The position numbers and the translations under genes were made by a program. Shown piece by piece: positions 9,171-17,306 of a stretch of DNA of 64,000 bases. This stretch comes from Confluentibacter sediminis (GTDB taxonomy: Bacteria > Bacteroidota > Bacteroidia > Flavobacteriales > Flavobacteriaceae): contig NZ_QKPO01000004.1 of the NCBI RefSeq assembly GCF_003258355.1, positions 1 through 64,000 on the forward strand. The letters run 5' to 3'. The notes under the pieces are model-generated. The model saw nothing but the letters and a program-made list of their open reading frames with translations, searched no databases and was not told the DNA's origin. Position 1 is the first letter of the stretch; every line of letters starts with the position of its first letter.

Positions 9171-9458
9171 TTATACCACGATGCTTATCAAGTAAGTGAA
9201 AATGCCTACTACGGCTCCAGCTATGAGTACAAATACTAATACACGCGTAATGCCTTTTTTAAGGTCAGCATTCTCACCAAAGAAGTGACCAGCATTAAAT
9301 AGAAACCCGATAAGGAAAATAACCCCTAAGATGATTGGGAATATGGTTCTAATGGTGTCTGAAACATCATTTACGGAGTCTTCAATACCTCCAATTTGTG
9401 CAAAGCTTGGTGCGGATAGTAATAACAGAAAAGTTAATAATAGAATTGATTTTTTCAT
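9171..9458 (-). CDS. traE: Conjugative transposon protein TraE (DUF4134, VirB2-like)
   Basis: The 95-residue product begins with a signal peptide (ending near SFAQ at residue 21), followed by a short periplasmic stretch and two hydrophobic helices (about 40-60 and 72-94). This is the size and topology of VirB2-type pilin subunits and of DUF4134. It is the first gene of the leftward tra operon in the window. The preceding 168-base gap must hold the operon promoter, but no convincing TAnnTTTG box in the right orientation was identified. Confidence 0.85.
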   Translation of the reverse strand: MKKSILLLTFLLLLSAPSFAQIGGIEDSVNDVSDTIRTIFPIILGVIFLIGFLFNAGHFFGENADLKKGITRVLVFVLIAGAVVGIFTYLISIVV

Positions 9459-9653
9459 AAGGAATAGATTTTAAATTTTTAGTATCCGTGCAGTACGTCA
9501 TACTTCGCCGTCTGCTAAGACTTTTGCGAAATCTATTATGATTTGAAGCTTCTAGAAGAAAAAGGCTAAACTTTAACGCAACATCCTGTTAAACTTTGGA
9601 AGATTCTTAATGTTGGGATTGATTTCTTGAATTTTGTTCAAACAATAATCAAG

Positions 9654-10316
9654 ATGAACACTTTGAAACCATTTTATAAAATACTATTTAACATGAGTTT
9701 ACATCTCATGGTTTTATCTCTTAATTCACAAAATATTGGAGGAAAAATGATTGTGGTTATTGACCCTGGGCATGGAGGAATTGACTCTGGAGCTATTGGA
9801 CTAAATGGAATAATGGAAAAGGATATTGTGTTAAGTATTGCAAAAGAGATGGTTCGATTAAATAAAAATACCAAAAGTGATTTCGAAATCTATTTAACAC
9901 GCTATAAAAACACATTGATTTCGTTATCGGACAGAACACGATTAGCAAAAACTCTTAAAGCGGATTTGTATATTTCACTACATTGTAATCAATCTGAAAA
10001 CCCAAAGGCTAGGGGCGTGGAAGTTTATGTGAATGCAGAAGGTGGTAATTTTTTAAAGGAGTCTGTTCTTTTGGCTTATGCATTACAAAAGCAAATGAAA
10101 ACCAAGCTTGGTTTTGAAAGTAGAGGGGTTAAGTATGGGGATTTTCAGGTGTTGCGGGAAACAACTAATTATTGTCCGTCTGTTTTGGTGGAGTTGGGGT
10201 TTTTGAGTAATCTTAACGAAGTGGTTTTTTTGGCTTCTAAAGAATATCAACTTTTGATTGCATTGTCCTTGCTTCAAGCTATTAAAATTTTAAATAAAGA
10301 AATTGCTTTATTTTGA
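9654..10316 (+). CDS. N-acetylmuramoyl-L-alanine amidase (Amidase_3)
   Basis: The 220-residue enzyme cuts the amide bond between N-acetylmuramic acid and the peptide stem of peptidoglycan. The zinc ligands and catalytic glutamate of Amidase_3 are visible: H40 in DPGHGG, E55 in GIMEKD, H110 in SLHCN and E180 in VELGF. An N-terminal hydrophobic stretch (about residues 7-23) suggests export. The ATG at 9654 is chosen over an upstream TTG because it gives a better signal sequence. It is transcribed away from traE but lies beside the tra operon, and this gene is a regular neighbour of Bacteroidetes conjugation loci. The likely job is local opening of the cell wall for channel assembly. Confidence 0.9.
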   Translation: MNTLKPFYKILFNMSLHLMVLSLNSQNIGGKMIVVIDPGHGGIDSGAIGLNGIMEKDIVLSIAKEMVRLNKNTKSDFEIYLTRYKNTLISLSDRTRLAKTLKADLYISLHCNQSENPKARGVEVYVNAEGGNFLKESVLLAYALQKQMKTKLGFESRGVKYGDFQVLRETTNYCPSVLVELGFLSNLNEVVFLASKEYQLLIALSLLQAIKILNKEIALF

Positions 10317-10418
10317 GTTTGATAAGAGCTTAGTTGAAGTATCAAAGATAATTATCACTCCTATTTCAAATTCTTTTTTAAATGGTTAAGATGTCTATGC
10401 AATGGAAAAAAATCTAAT

Positions 10419-10426
10419 TAACTTTG
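10419..10426 (+). promoter_or_regulatory. Candidate -7 box of the kinase-receiver-nuclease operon
   Basis: TAACTTTG fits the Bacteroidetes -7 consensus TAnnTTTG exactly and points towards the kinase gene that starts at 10504. A clear -33 TTG at the normal distance is not obvious. The predicted leader of about 70 bases contains the tandem repeat listed separately. Confidence 0.45.
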
Positions 10427-10431
10427 TAATA

Positions 10432-10461
10432 TTTTTTTACAACAAATTTTTTTACAACAAA
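10432..10461 (+). repeat. Perfect 15-bp tandem duplication in the operon leader
   Basis: The 15-base unit TTTTTTTACAACAAA occurs twice head to tail (10432-10446 and 10447-10461). It lies just downstream of the -7 box and 43 bases before the kinase start. It could be a regulator site, an unstructured translation enhancer typical of AT-rich Bacteroidetes leaders, or simply a slippage product. Confidence 0.7.
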
Positions 10462-10503
10462 AAAAAGCAGGTAATTGTAAGATATTAAATAGGAATAAAC
10501 TTG

Positions 10504-13500
10504 ATGCAAAAAAAAAGCGATATAACAGGTAAAGCATATGCTAGAAATAAATATCAATCATTTGTAGGTAAGCCAAAAGAACGAAAAAGAGCGGCGTCAG
10601 ATTTAAAAGAAAATCAAGACTATTCTCAATTATGTGAATCTGTAGATTATATTGAAAAAAATATCCCTAAAATCAGGCAAGAATTAATATTTGGCAACCC
10701 TTTACCTAAAAGTTATAAAGAATTAGGAAAATTAGATGATATACCTTTCTTAACTAAGAATATAGATGCTGAGCTAAACTCCTGCTTAATTGGTGTAAGG
10801 AAATATAAATATGAAATTAATTTATTCTTAACATACAAAGATACTTATGAGAAAGCATTAATAACAGGAGATTATGAACAAGCGGAAAATTATATATCTA
10901 AAATTGAAAAAGAGATATGCTTTTCTTTATGGACACTTGAGAATAGATTTGTTTTAACTGAGTTGTCTGGAAATGCGTCAGAGAACAAAGAACTGTTAAG
11001 TGACTTCAATAATATTAATGAATCTGAAACACTAACAAAACGTATTGTACACTATCTAAGCCTACGAGCTGAACATTCTTTATCAATAAACAGATATATT
11101 AATGATTTAGAGATTGCGTTGAGTAGAATTAAGATTGAAAACGAGTTCATTAGTAACTCTTTTAAAGATTATTATAGGTTTAAACTAACATATTTAAATC
11201 ATTTAGATTTTGAAAGTTACTCAGGTATTCTTGCATTAGATTTCATTCATAGTATTACTGATAGATATTTAAATTTAACCCGATTATTAACGAATCTACT
11301 TGCTGTATCTAGTTATCTAGAAAAAAAAGATGAAAGGCATAAAGTTTTAAAACTATATTTAAAAAACAGAATAAATTATATATTAAAAAAAGTTGACGAC
11401 CCAGTTCTCTATAAATTAAAATTGTTTTCTGGAAATGACATCTTTCCTGCTTTCGATACTGAAAAAAGTATAGAAGATATTAAAGTTATAGATTTATATA
11501 CTAGTGGATTATACGATGAAGCTGAAAAAATATTACCTAAATTATTATTAAATAAGCCTACACAATTCGATTTATATTTGCTTTATATAAAAGCATTAAT
11601 CTATCAAAAAAAACCTTTTAAACCAATTGGAAATAAAAAAAGTATCCAGAATAGTATACTTTTGGATATATATACCATAACATCAGTACAGTCTAATCCA
11701 AATCAAGCTGGATTAAACCTTTTAAGAATAGCTAACAATCTTTCAAGTTCTATATTAAGTTATGGAATTGTTGACTTTGTAAATTATCAAACTCAAGGAA
11801 AAAAAGAAAGACAATTGTTGTCTAAAATATCATACAATATTGCCAATCCAATTATTCATGAAATCTACACAGAAGATATAGATAAAAATGAATTTTTAGA
11901 AATGTTATCAAGTAAGTTCCCAAATTCATTAACTATTAATTTTTTCAAAGAAAAACTCAAAGGAATAGATAATATAATGGAATTTGAGAAAAAAATTCCT
12001 GAGGCAAAGTTTAAAGTTGAATATGCTAATAGTTTACAGAACAAAAAAGACTATATAAAAGCATCTTCTGAATGGGAATACCTCATAAAAAATTATTCAG
12101 ATACTACTCCTATCTACGAACTTGCTATTATAAATCTATTTAAATGTTATTTATCATTAAACAGATTAGATGATTGCTTGAGATTATACGTAAATAGTTA
12201 TTTTTTTAATAATTATATTGTTGAAAAAATTGAAACAAAAGACCTCATTTCTAAAATCAATTCAAATAGATTTAGAACTGTTTCTAGAACAATAGATTTA
12301 CCCATATTTTATACTATTGTTAACGCTGATGAAGTTGAAACGCATATAGCCTTTGAATTATTCAACAAATCTTGTAATATAGAAAAACCCTCTGAATTAA
12401 TAAGTTTAGAAATTAATATCGAAAAGAATAAACTTCTATATTATTTAAAAAACAGTTGTAGCCCTAAAATACTTCGCCATTCTACTTTTATTTTGAATTC
12501 AAAAGAAAGATTAGAGGAAAGGTTGGCTATAGCCTATCACATAAAAAAATTAAGTCCGAGTAATGAAATTGATTCAGAAATTAAAAGTATAGAAAATATC
12601 TTGGTAATTCAACAAGGTTTAATTGACTTAGATGAAAGTAAAATATATGTTAATGAGCAAGGTATAATTGATAATGAACTACAAGATTATGAAGCTATTT
12701 TTGCAAGATTTAAAGTTATTTCTGGTATAGCTGATAAAAACAAACTATTACTATTAGAAGGAGGTAAATTAACTACTTATTCTTCAGAAGAGGATACAGA
12801 ACTAGAAAAAACTGAATACTCTAACAATCCTGTTTTTGATATTTATATTGAGTTGTTTGATGCTGTTAAAGATAAGTTCTTAAACAGTCAGTTTGGTATT
12901 GTTGCTTATTTAAGCACTAGAATAAGACATGGAGTATTAGTTGGTGAATTAAGACCAATATTTGAAACTCATAACTTAATTACTTTAAAGGAAGGCAAAT
13001 CTTCTAGATATAGAAGGAATTATTATTGGGATTTTATTTATAAAGATTTTAGCGATGAAAAAAAGGAACAAATTCAAATATTATTAAATGATTTTTCAAG
13101 TAAAATTGATGGACTAATTTTTGATCTAATTAAGAAGCATTTGCAAGTATACAAACCAGAAATTAACGAGGAAGGTTGGTTTAATTATGAGTTTGAAGGT
13201 AATACACTATGGTATCATTCTATTGCATCTATTTATTGTACCAATTTCCCTGATTTCATACAACAAGTGTTTGCTGTTTTATGGCAAAAAACAGACCAAA
13301 ACCTTGAATCAATAAGAGGGAAAATTCTAAACGATATACTTAATCAGTTCAATAGTTATTTTAATGAGTTAGAACTTGATTTATCAAACCAAATTGGGTT
13401 GAATGATAGCCATCAACTAATTAAATCAATAAAAGATTGCTCTACGGAAGTACAAACTGTGATGCAAAAAATTAGTAGATGGTTTAAAAGAAGTGAGTTA

Positions 13501-13998
13501 AAAGTATTAGATTTTCAATTAACCGAATTAATAAATATTATATCTGAGTATACTAATAAAAGTAATCCTTATAAAAATCTAAGCTTATCAAAAGAATTAC
13601 TATTTGATTGTAAAATAAAAGGAGAATATAAGACTCATTTTGCAGATTTGCTAAGAATCTTTTTAGAAAATATAATTATTCATTCAGATGAAGGTATAGA
13701 CGAAATTCCCTGTAAGATTTCCACGTCTTTTATTGAAAAGAACAGCCTTGATATAGTCATAGAAAATGAAATTACTGATTTGGATAAATTAGAATTATTA
13801 AAAAATACATGGCAAGGAAATAAACTTGATACTAAAAAATTATTAAGTGAAGGAAAATCCGGATATCATAAAGCCTATAAAATCTTGACATATGACTTAA
13901 AAAATCAAAGCATTGATTGTTTACAGACGAGTATTTGTAATGAGAATAACTTATTCAAAGTTTCTATTAAAATTAATTTAAATGGCATTAGTTTATGA
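10504..13998 (+). CDS. Large soluble sensor histidine kinase with TPR-like repeats (DtcA-like)
   Basis: This 1164-residue protein has no signal peptide or membrane segment, so it should sense something in the cytoplasm. Most of it (about residues 30-780) is alpha-helical, with TPR-like pairs, for example around 325-365 (LYTSGLYDEAEKILPKLL) and 500-570. A probable phosphoacceptor segment LSTRIRHG places a histidine at residue 809. The C-terminus has a degenerate HATPase domain: N-box FLENIIIH with N1056, and a G2-like SEGKSGYHKA near 1120. The gene overlaps the following receiver gene by 4 bases (ATGA). It is very AT-rich compared with the core genes, which suggests transfer. ATG 10504 is preferred over TTG 10501. 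Architecture and neighbours match the sensor of Detocs defence systems, but sequence homology could not be tested here. Confidence 0.75.
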   Translation: MQKKSDITGKAYARNKYQSFVGKPKERKRAASDLKENQDYSQLCESVDYIEKNIPKIRQELIFGNPLPKSYKELGKLDDIPFLTKNIDAELNSCLIGVRKYKYEINLFLTYKDTYEKALITGDYEQAENYISKIEKEICFSLWTLENRFVLTELSGNASENKELLSDFNNINESETLTKRIVHYLSLRAEHSLSINRYINDLEIALSRIKIENEFISNSFKDYYRFKLTYLNHLDFESYSGILALDFIHSITDRYLNLTRLLTNLLAVSSYLEKKDERHKVLKLYLKNRINYILKKVDDPVLYKLKLFSGNDIFPAFDTEKSIEDIKVIDLYTSGLYDEAEKILPKLLLNKPTQFDLYLLYIKALIYQKKPFKPIGNKKSIQNSILLDIYTITSVQSNPNQAGLNLLRIANNLSSSILSYGIVDFVNYQTQGKKERQLLSKISYNIANPIIHEIYTEDIDKNEFLEMLSSKFPNSLTINFFKEKLKGIDNIMEFEKKIPEAKFKVEYANSLQNKKDYIKASSEWEYLIKNYSDTTPIYELAIINLFKCYLSLNRLDDCLRLYVNSYFFNNYIVEKIETKDLISKINSNRFRTVSRTIDLPIFYTIVNADEVETHIAFELFNKSCNIEKPSELISLEINIEKNKLLYYLKNSCSPKILRHSTFILNSKERLEERLAIAYHIKKLSPSNEIDSEIKSIENILVIQQGLIDLDESKIYVNEQGIIDNELQDYEAIFARFKVISGIADKNKLLLLEGGKLTTYSSEEDTELEKTEYSNNPVFDIYIELFDAVKDKFLNSQFGIVAYLSTRIRHGVLVGELRPIFETHNLITLKEGKSSRYRRNYYWDFIYKDFSDEKKEQIQILLNDFSSKIDGLIFDLIKKHLQVYKPEINEEGWFNYEFEGNTLWYHSIASIYCTNFPDFIQQVFAVLWQKTDQNLESIRGKILNDILNQFNSYFNELELDLSNQIGLNDSHQLIKSIKDCSTEVQTVMQKISRWFKRSELKVLDFQLTELINIISEYTNKSNPYKNLSLSKELLFDCKIKGEYKTHFADLLRIFLENIIIHSDEGIDEIPCKISTSFIEKNSLDIVIENEITDLDKLELLKNTWQGNKLDTKKLLSEGKSGYHKAYKILTYDLKNQSIDCLQTSICNENNLFKVSIKINLNGISL

Positions 13999-14444
13999 AA
14001 ATAATATTTATTGAAGACCACCCTTTAAAACAAGCACAGATAAATAAATTTATTGAAGAAAAGTTTTCTAATGCAGAAATCACTAATAAAAATTCCTATA
14101 TAAGTGGATTGAAAGAATTAATCCAAAATCATCATTTATATGATATACTACTTCTAGATATTAGTATGCCTAATTATGATATTTCATCAGAAGATAGTGG
14201 AGGCGATTGGATGCCGTTGGCAGGAAAAAAAATCCTGAAAGAAATGTTTTTAAGGGATATTTCAACAAAAGCTATAGTGGTTACTATGCATGGTAGTTTT
14301 GATGATGGGACTAAAATAACTGAACTGGATACTAATTTAAAATCTGAATTTCCGGAGAATTATATTGGTTATGCTTATTATTCTCAAATAAATGAAGATT
14401 GGAAAGACAAATTGGAAACACTTTTAAAAGGTATAAATAAATGA
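13995..14444 (+). CDS. Stand-alone response-regulator receiver (DtcB-like)
   Basis: The 149-residue protein is a single receiver domain with no output domain. The acidic pair E7/D8 and the phosphoacceptor D55 (in LLLDISMP) are present, and the switch threonine lies in IVVTMHG. The lysine usually found before the last helix is not seen; the corresponding segment reads YAYYSQ. An insertion after D55 (SSEDSGGDWMPLAG) lengthens the beta3-alpha3 loop. It overlaps the kinase and the next receiver gene by 4 bases each. In Detocs systems a comparable protein drains phosphate from the kinase and prevents self-poisoning. That role is inferred here from position and domain content. Confidence 0.8.
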   Translation: MKIIFIEDHPLKQAQINKFIEEKFSNAEITNKNSYISGLKELIQNHHLYDILLLDISMPNYDISSEDSGGDWMPLAGKKILKEMFLRDISTKAIVVTMHGSFDDGTKITELDTNLKSEFPENYIGYAYYSQINEDWKDKLETLLKGINK

Positions 14445-15442
14445 TTCAAATCTTAATTGTAGATGATAATCCATCTAAACAAAATAAAATAAAAAACACA
14501 ATTTTGGATAATCATGATATATTAGGGATTGATATTACTATTGCTGATTGTGTCAAAGAAGCTAGAAAACATCTCTATTCCAATGAATGTGACTTAATGA
14601 TTTTAGATTTGGTACTACCAATTGAAAAAAACAGCAATTGTGATGCTCTAAATAGTATTAGATTTTTAAATGAGATAAGTATTAGCCCTTCGATAATACC
14701 TCCAATTCATATTGTTGGATTATCAGGGTATAAAGAACAAGTTCTAGAACACAATGATGATTTTAAAAAAAAATTATGGAATCTCATAGACTACGAAGAA
14801 GACACAACTTCATGGCAAGACCAATTAAACTCAATAATTTTTCATCTTGTTAAAACTAGACAAAAATTTTTAGGAACTTCTATTGAGAATAAACTGAATG
14901 TGTATTTTTCAGAATTAGAAAGTAAAAACTTACCAATAACATTTTTAGGTGCAGAATGGTTAACTATTGGAAATAATTTAATGAATATAGTAGAGAAATC
15001 TTTATTTGTACCATCTAAATTTTCTAATGGAGCCAAGGCAAAAAACATTAATATAGATAGTCTTAAAATTTCAAGTGAATATGATTTTCAAAACTTAATA
15101 CACTTAATACTAAGGCCTTGGTTGCCAAATACCGAGCCTGAAAATGTCGCTATAACTTATGATGGGAATAAAAAAAATGCAGATTTTTCAGTAAATGGTA
15201 GCTCAATAATAATAGAAGTCAAGTACATTGATTCTACAGGTAAAAAAAATGACACTTTAAAAACATTAGAGGGACTGAAAGAGTTCTATAAAATGAATGC
15301 TAACGTAAAGCTATTGTTATTTATGATTTTAGTTGAAGACTCTATTTCAATTGATAATTTTAAGATAGAATCTGATTTTAGTTCACAATTTGCGGAAACA
15401 ACAGTAGTTGCCAAGGTATTTAAGAACAATTTGAAATCATGA
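14441..15442 (+). CDS. Response regulator fused to a PD-(D/E)XK nuclease (DtcC-like effector)
   Basis: Residues 1-130 form a receiver domain with D8/D9 and phosphoacceptor D56 (MILDLVLP). Residues 140-200 form a linker. Residues 205-330 resemble the DpnII/MboI-type restriction endonuclease fold: E213 in SSEYDFQNLIH, D248 in NADF, and E259/K261 in IIIEVKY give the full E...D...ExK active site. No DNA-binding output domain of the usual transcription-factor type is present. The simplest reading is that phosphorylation by the upstream kinase switches on DNA (or RNA) cleavage. It is the third gene of a tightly overlapping operon and ends 88 bases before a convergent gene. Confidence 0.8.
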   Translation: MIQILIVDDNPSKQNKIKNTILDNHDILGIDITIADCVKEARKHLYSNECDLMILDLVLPIEKNSNCDALNSIRFLNEISISPSIIPPIHIVGLSGYKEQVLEHNDDFKKKLWNLIDYEEDTTSWQDQLNSIIFHLVKTRQKFLGTSIENKLNVYFSELESKNLPITFLGAEWLTIGNNLMNIVEKSLFVPSKFSNGAKAKNINIDSLKISSEYDFQNLIHLILRPWLPNTEPENVAITYDGNKKNADFSVNGSSIIIEVKYIDSTGKKNDTLKTLEGLKEFYKMNANVKLLLFMILVEDSISIDNFKIESDFSSQFAETTVVAKVFKNNLKS

Positions 15443-15530
15443 TAACCAAATATTCATTGTTAATATTTAAGTAAAATCAGGTAATTTATAATTAAAGATT
15501 TTTATTGCTATCATAGAAGTTATTATTTTT

Positions 15531-16637
15531 TTATTTAGTATTGTAAACTCTAATCTTCCCCCAAACCAAAGGATGCTCACTAGCAGCCACATTTTTATTA
15601 GTAACAGATTTATAAACAGACCATTGAGGTCGTTTTTCTGGACATACGGCTTTACGGTTTAAACCACTATCTTTCATGGTTTCAAATAGGGCAGGAGATA
15701 GTAACATATAATCTTTTTGCTTGATGTTAACACCTTTTCTATAGGCTCCTAATCGGTGGTAAGTGGCGTCATTTCCAGTATCATAATCTACCTCAAAGGA
15801 CAAGTGTTTTGTAATATCTTTTAAATTGGTTTGTTGGAGCAGAGGCGATAAAGAATCGCAATAGGACGGCGCATTAAGAGTTCCTGCAATTATGATGTTG
15901 CTTTTATCTTCCGCTATCCGTTCTTGGTAAATAGTTGCAATGTAGTTTGCTTGTTTTTTTCTTATGGCATCTGTAAAATCTTTGTCTTTTGTTTGTTTCT
16001 GTAATTGAGTTGATAAAATATGAATGATTACGTCATTGGGTGTTAGAACTTCATATTCAACAAGGCAATTTATGGAATGTGTTTTTATTGAAACTAATTT
16101 ATAATCTTTACGAAATAAAATACCCAATTCTAAACCTTTAAGGGTATCACTTTGAACAACAAAAGATTGTGCGTAAGGCTTGCAATCAAATTTTGGTAAA
16201 ATCAATTGGTTGAATTCTTCCAAAGACGCTCTATCTTCAATTTCTTGAAGCAATAATATATCCGGATTAACAGCTGCAATAACACGGGCTTTATTATCGG
16301 TAGCTTCAGGTATGATTGGTGTAGTTTGCAATTCTATCCAACCATTCCATTTTGTGAGGTCACTGGCTTTGGAATCGGTGGAATAGTTTAAGCCTTTCAT
16401 GTATAAAAACCCTGCTTTTCTACGCAAAACAGCATAAGGTCGTGGGCTGGATTTTTCAAAACCAGTTAAAAAAGAGAGTTCCCTAATGCGGTTTTGATCT
16501 ACTAAAGAAATGGATGGTTTCCGCATTAAATCATCAAGTTCGTTTATCCAATCTGTTAAATTTTTTCCGAAAGGTTTTTCTAATAAGCTTTTATCGCGAT
16601 GGAATAAATTCTGGACGTTAAAGGTTGCTATTTTCAT
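15531..16637 (-). CDS. Endonuclease/exonuclease/phosphatase-fold protein with degraded active site
   Basis: The 368-residue protein has the EEP (DNase I-like) fold: IATFNVQNLF at the start, LLLQEIED with E132, KDYMLLS with D309 and the terminal SEHPLVWG with H355. Two positions normally needed for catalysis differ. The usual GDFN is GTLN (T253 in place of the aspartate), and the mid-domain NH motif appears as LSTQL. It could therefore be inactive, or use another mechanism. It is the last gene of the leftward maintenance operon and follows the ATPase by 12 bases. Comparable EEP genes are common on flavobacterial mobile elements, so the protein probably serves the element; its job is not known. 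Confidence 0.75.
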   Translation of the reverse strand: MKIATFNVQNLFHRDKSLLEKPFGKNLTDWINELDDLMRKPSISLVDQNRIRELSFLTGFEKSSPRPYAVLRRKAGFLYMKGLNYSTDSKASDLTKWNGWIELQTTPIIPEATDNKARVIAAVNPDILLLQEIEDRASLEEFNQLILPKFDCKPYAQSFVVQSDTLKGLELGILFRKDYKLVSIKTHSINCLVEYEVLTPNDVIIHILSTQLQKQTKDKDFTDAIRKKQANYIATIYQERIAEDKSNIIIAGTLNAPSYCDSLSPLLQQTNLKDITKHLSFEVDYDTGNDATYHRLGAYRKGVNIKQKDYMLLSPALFETMKDSGLNRKAVCPEKRPQWSVYKSVTNKNVAASEHPLVWGKIRVYNTK

Positions 16638-16649
16638 GATATTTTGGTT

Positions 16650-17306
16650 TTATTTTCGTTTATCGTTTGTGTGCTTGTCAAAAGCAATGAGGTTGAATAG
16701 TTGTCGCATTCTACTCCGTACTCTGTTTCCGTACAAATCTTCCAATTCCTCGGCATTCAAGTTTGTTGTGGCATGGGTTTTTATGTTGTGTTTTAAGAAA
16801 ATTTCGTAGCGGGATAAGAGTATCTCTCCCATGACGTTGCAGTCTTTTCCATAATGTCTGCCAATGGGTTCGACGCCCAAATCATCAAAACAAAAAAACT
16901 GACCGTTGCCATAATCTTCAATGGTTTTGTAGCCTACATGGTTAAACCCGAAAACGATGTTGCGAGAAGGCACAACAATGTATGGACGTTGATGTGGGAC
17001 AATGAATTTTAAAAGTCGCATCAAACTGGTTTTACCACAACCAACTGGACCAGAAAGTAAGATGCCTTTGTTTGGATCGATGTCATGTCGTTCGCAATTT
17101 TCAATGTCTTTTATAAAATAATGGCAAAGTTTCATAATGACGTTATGGTCTTCTTCGTAGATTTTAAAATGCTTACCAAAGAGTAGTTTTCCTTTAGCAT
17201 CCAGATAAATTAGTATTTTCTGAAAATCATAGGTAACAGCTTTTCCATCGAATGTACCAATGGAAAATTCTACACCACCTTCGGTTATTTTAGAGGGGTT
17301 GGTCAT
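16650..17306 (-). CDS. DnaC/IstB-like P-loop ATPase
   Basis: The 218-residue ATPase has Walker A GPVGCGKTS at residues 86-94, Walker B FFCFDDLG near 135, a sensor-1-like HATTNLN and an arginine-rich SRMRQLF segment. This is the layout of the DnaC/IstB group of AAA+ proteins, which load helicases or assist transposition. The ATG at 17306 is chosen; it overlaps the upstream gene by 17 bases, while a longer frame from 17360 would overlap it by 71. Together with the replication-like gene upstream it probably supports replication of the excised element. Confidence 0.8.
   Translation of the reverse strand: MTNPSKITEGGVEFSIGTFDGKAVTYDFQKILIYLDAKGKLLFGKHFKIYEEDHNVIMKLCHYFIKDIENCERHDIDPNKGILLSGPVGCGKTSLMRLLKFIVPHQRPYIVVPSRNIVFGFNHVGYKTIEDYGNGQFFCFDDLGVEPIGRHYGKDCNVMGEILLSRYEIFLKHNIKTHATTNLNAEELEDLYGNRVRSRMRQLFNLIAFDKHTNDKRK

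Noticed and set aside
10504-13998. Reading the 1164-residue protein as a STAND/NACHT NTPase
   Set aside because: No Walker A or B P-loop motif is visible; the C-terminal N-box and G2-like segments and the two receiver neighbours fit a histidine kinase better.
15531-16637. Adding the EEP protein to the kinase-receiver-nuclease operon as a fourth defence gene
   Set aside because: It is on the opposite strand, convergent, and tightly linked to the ATPase and replication-like genes.
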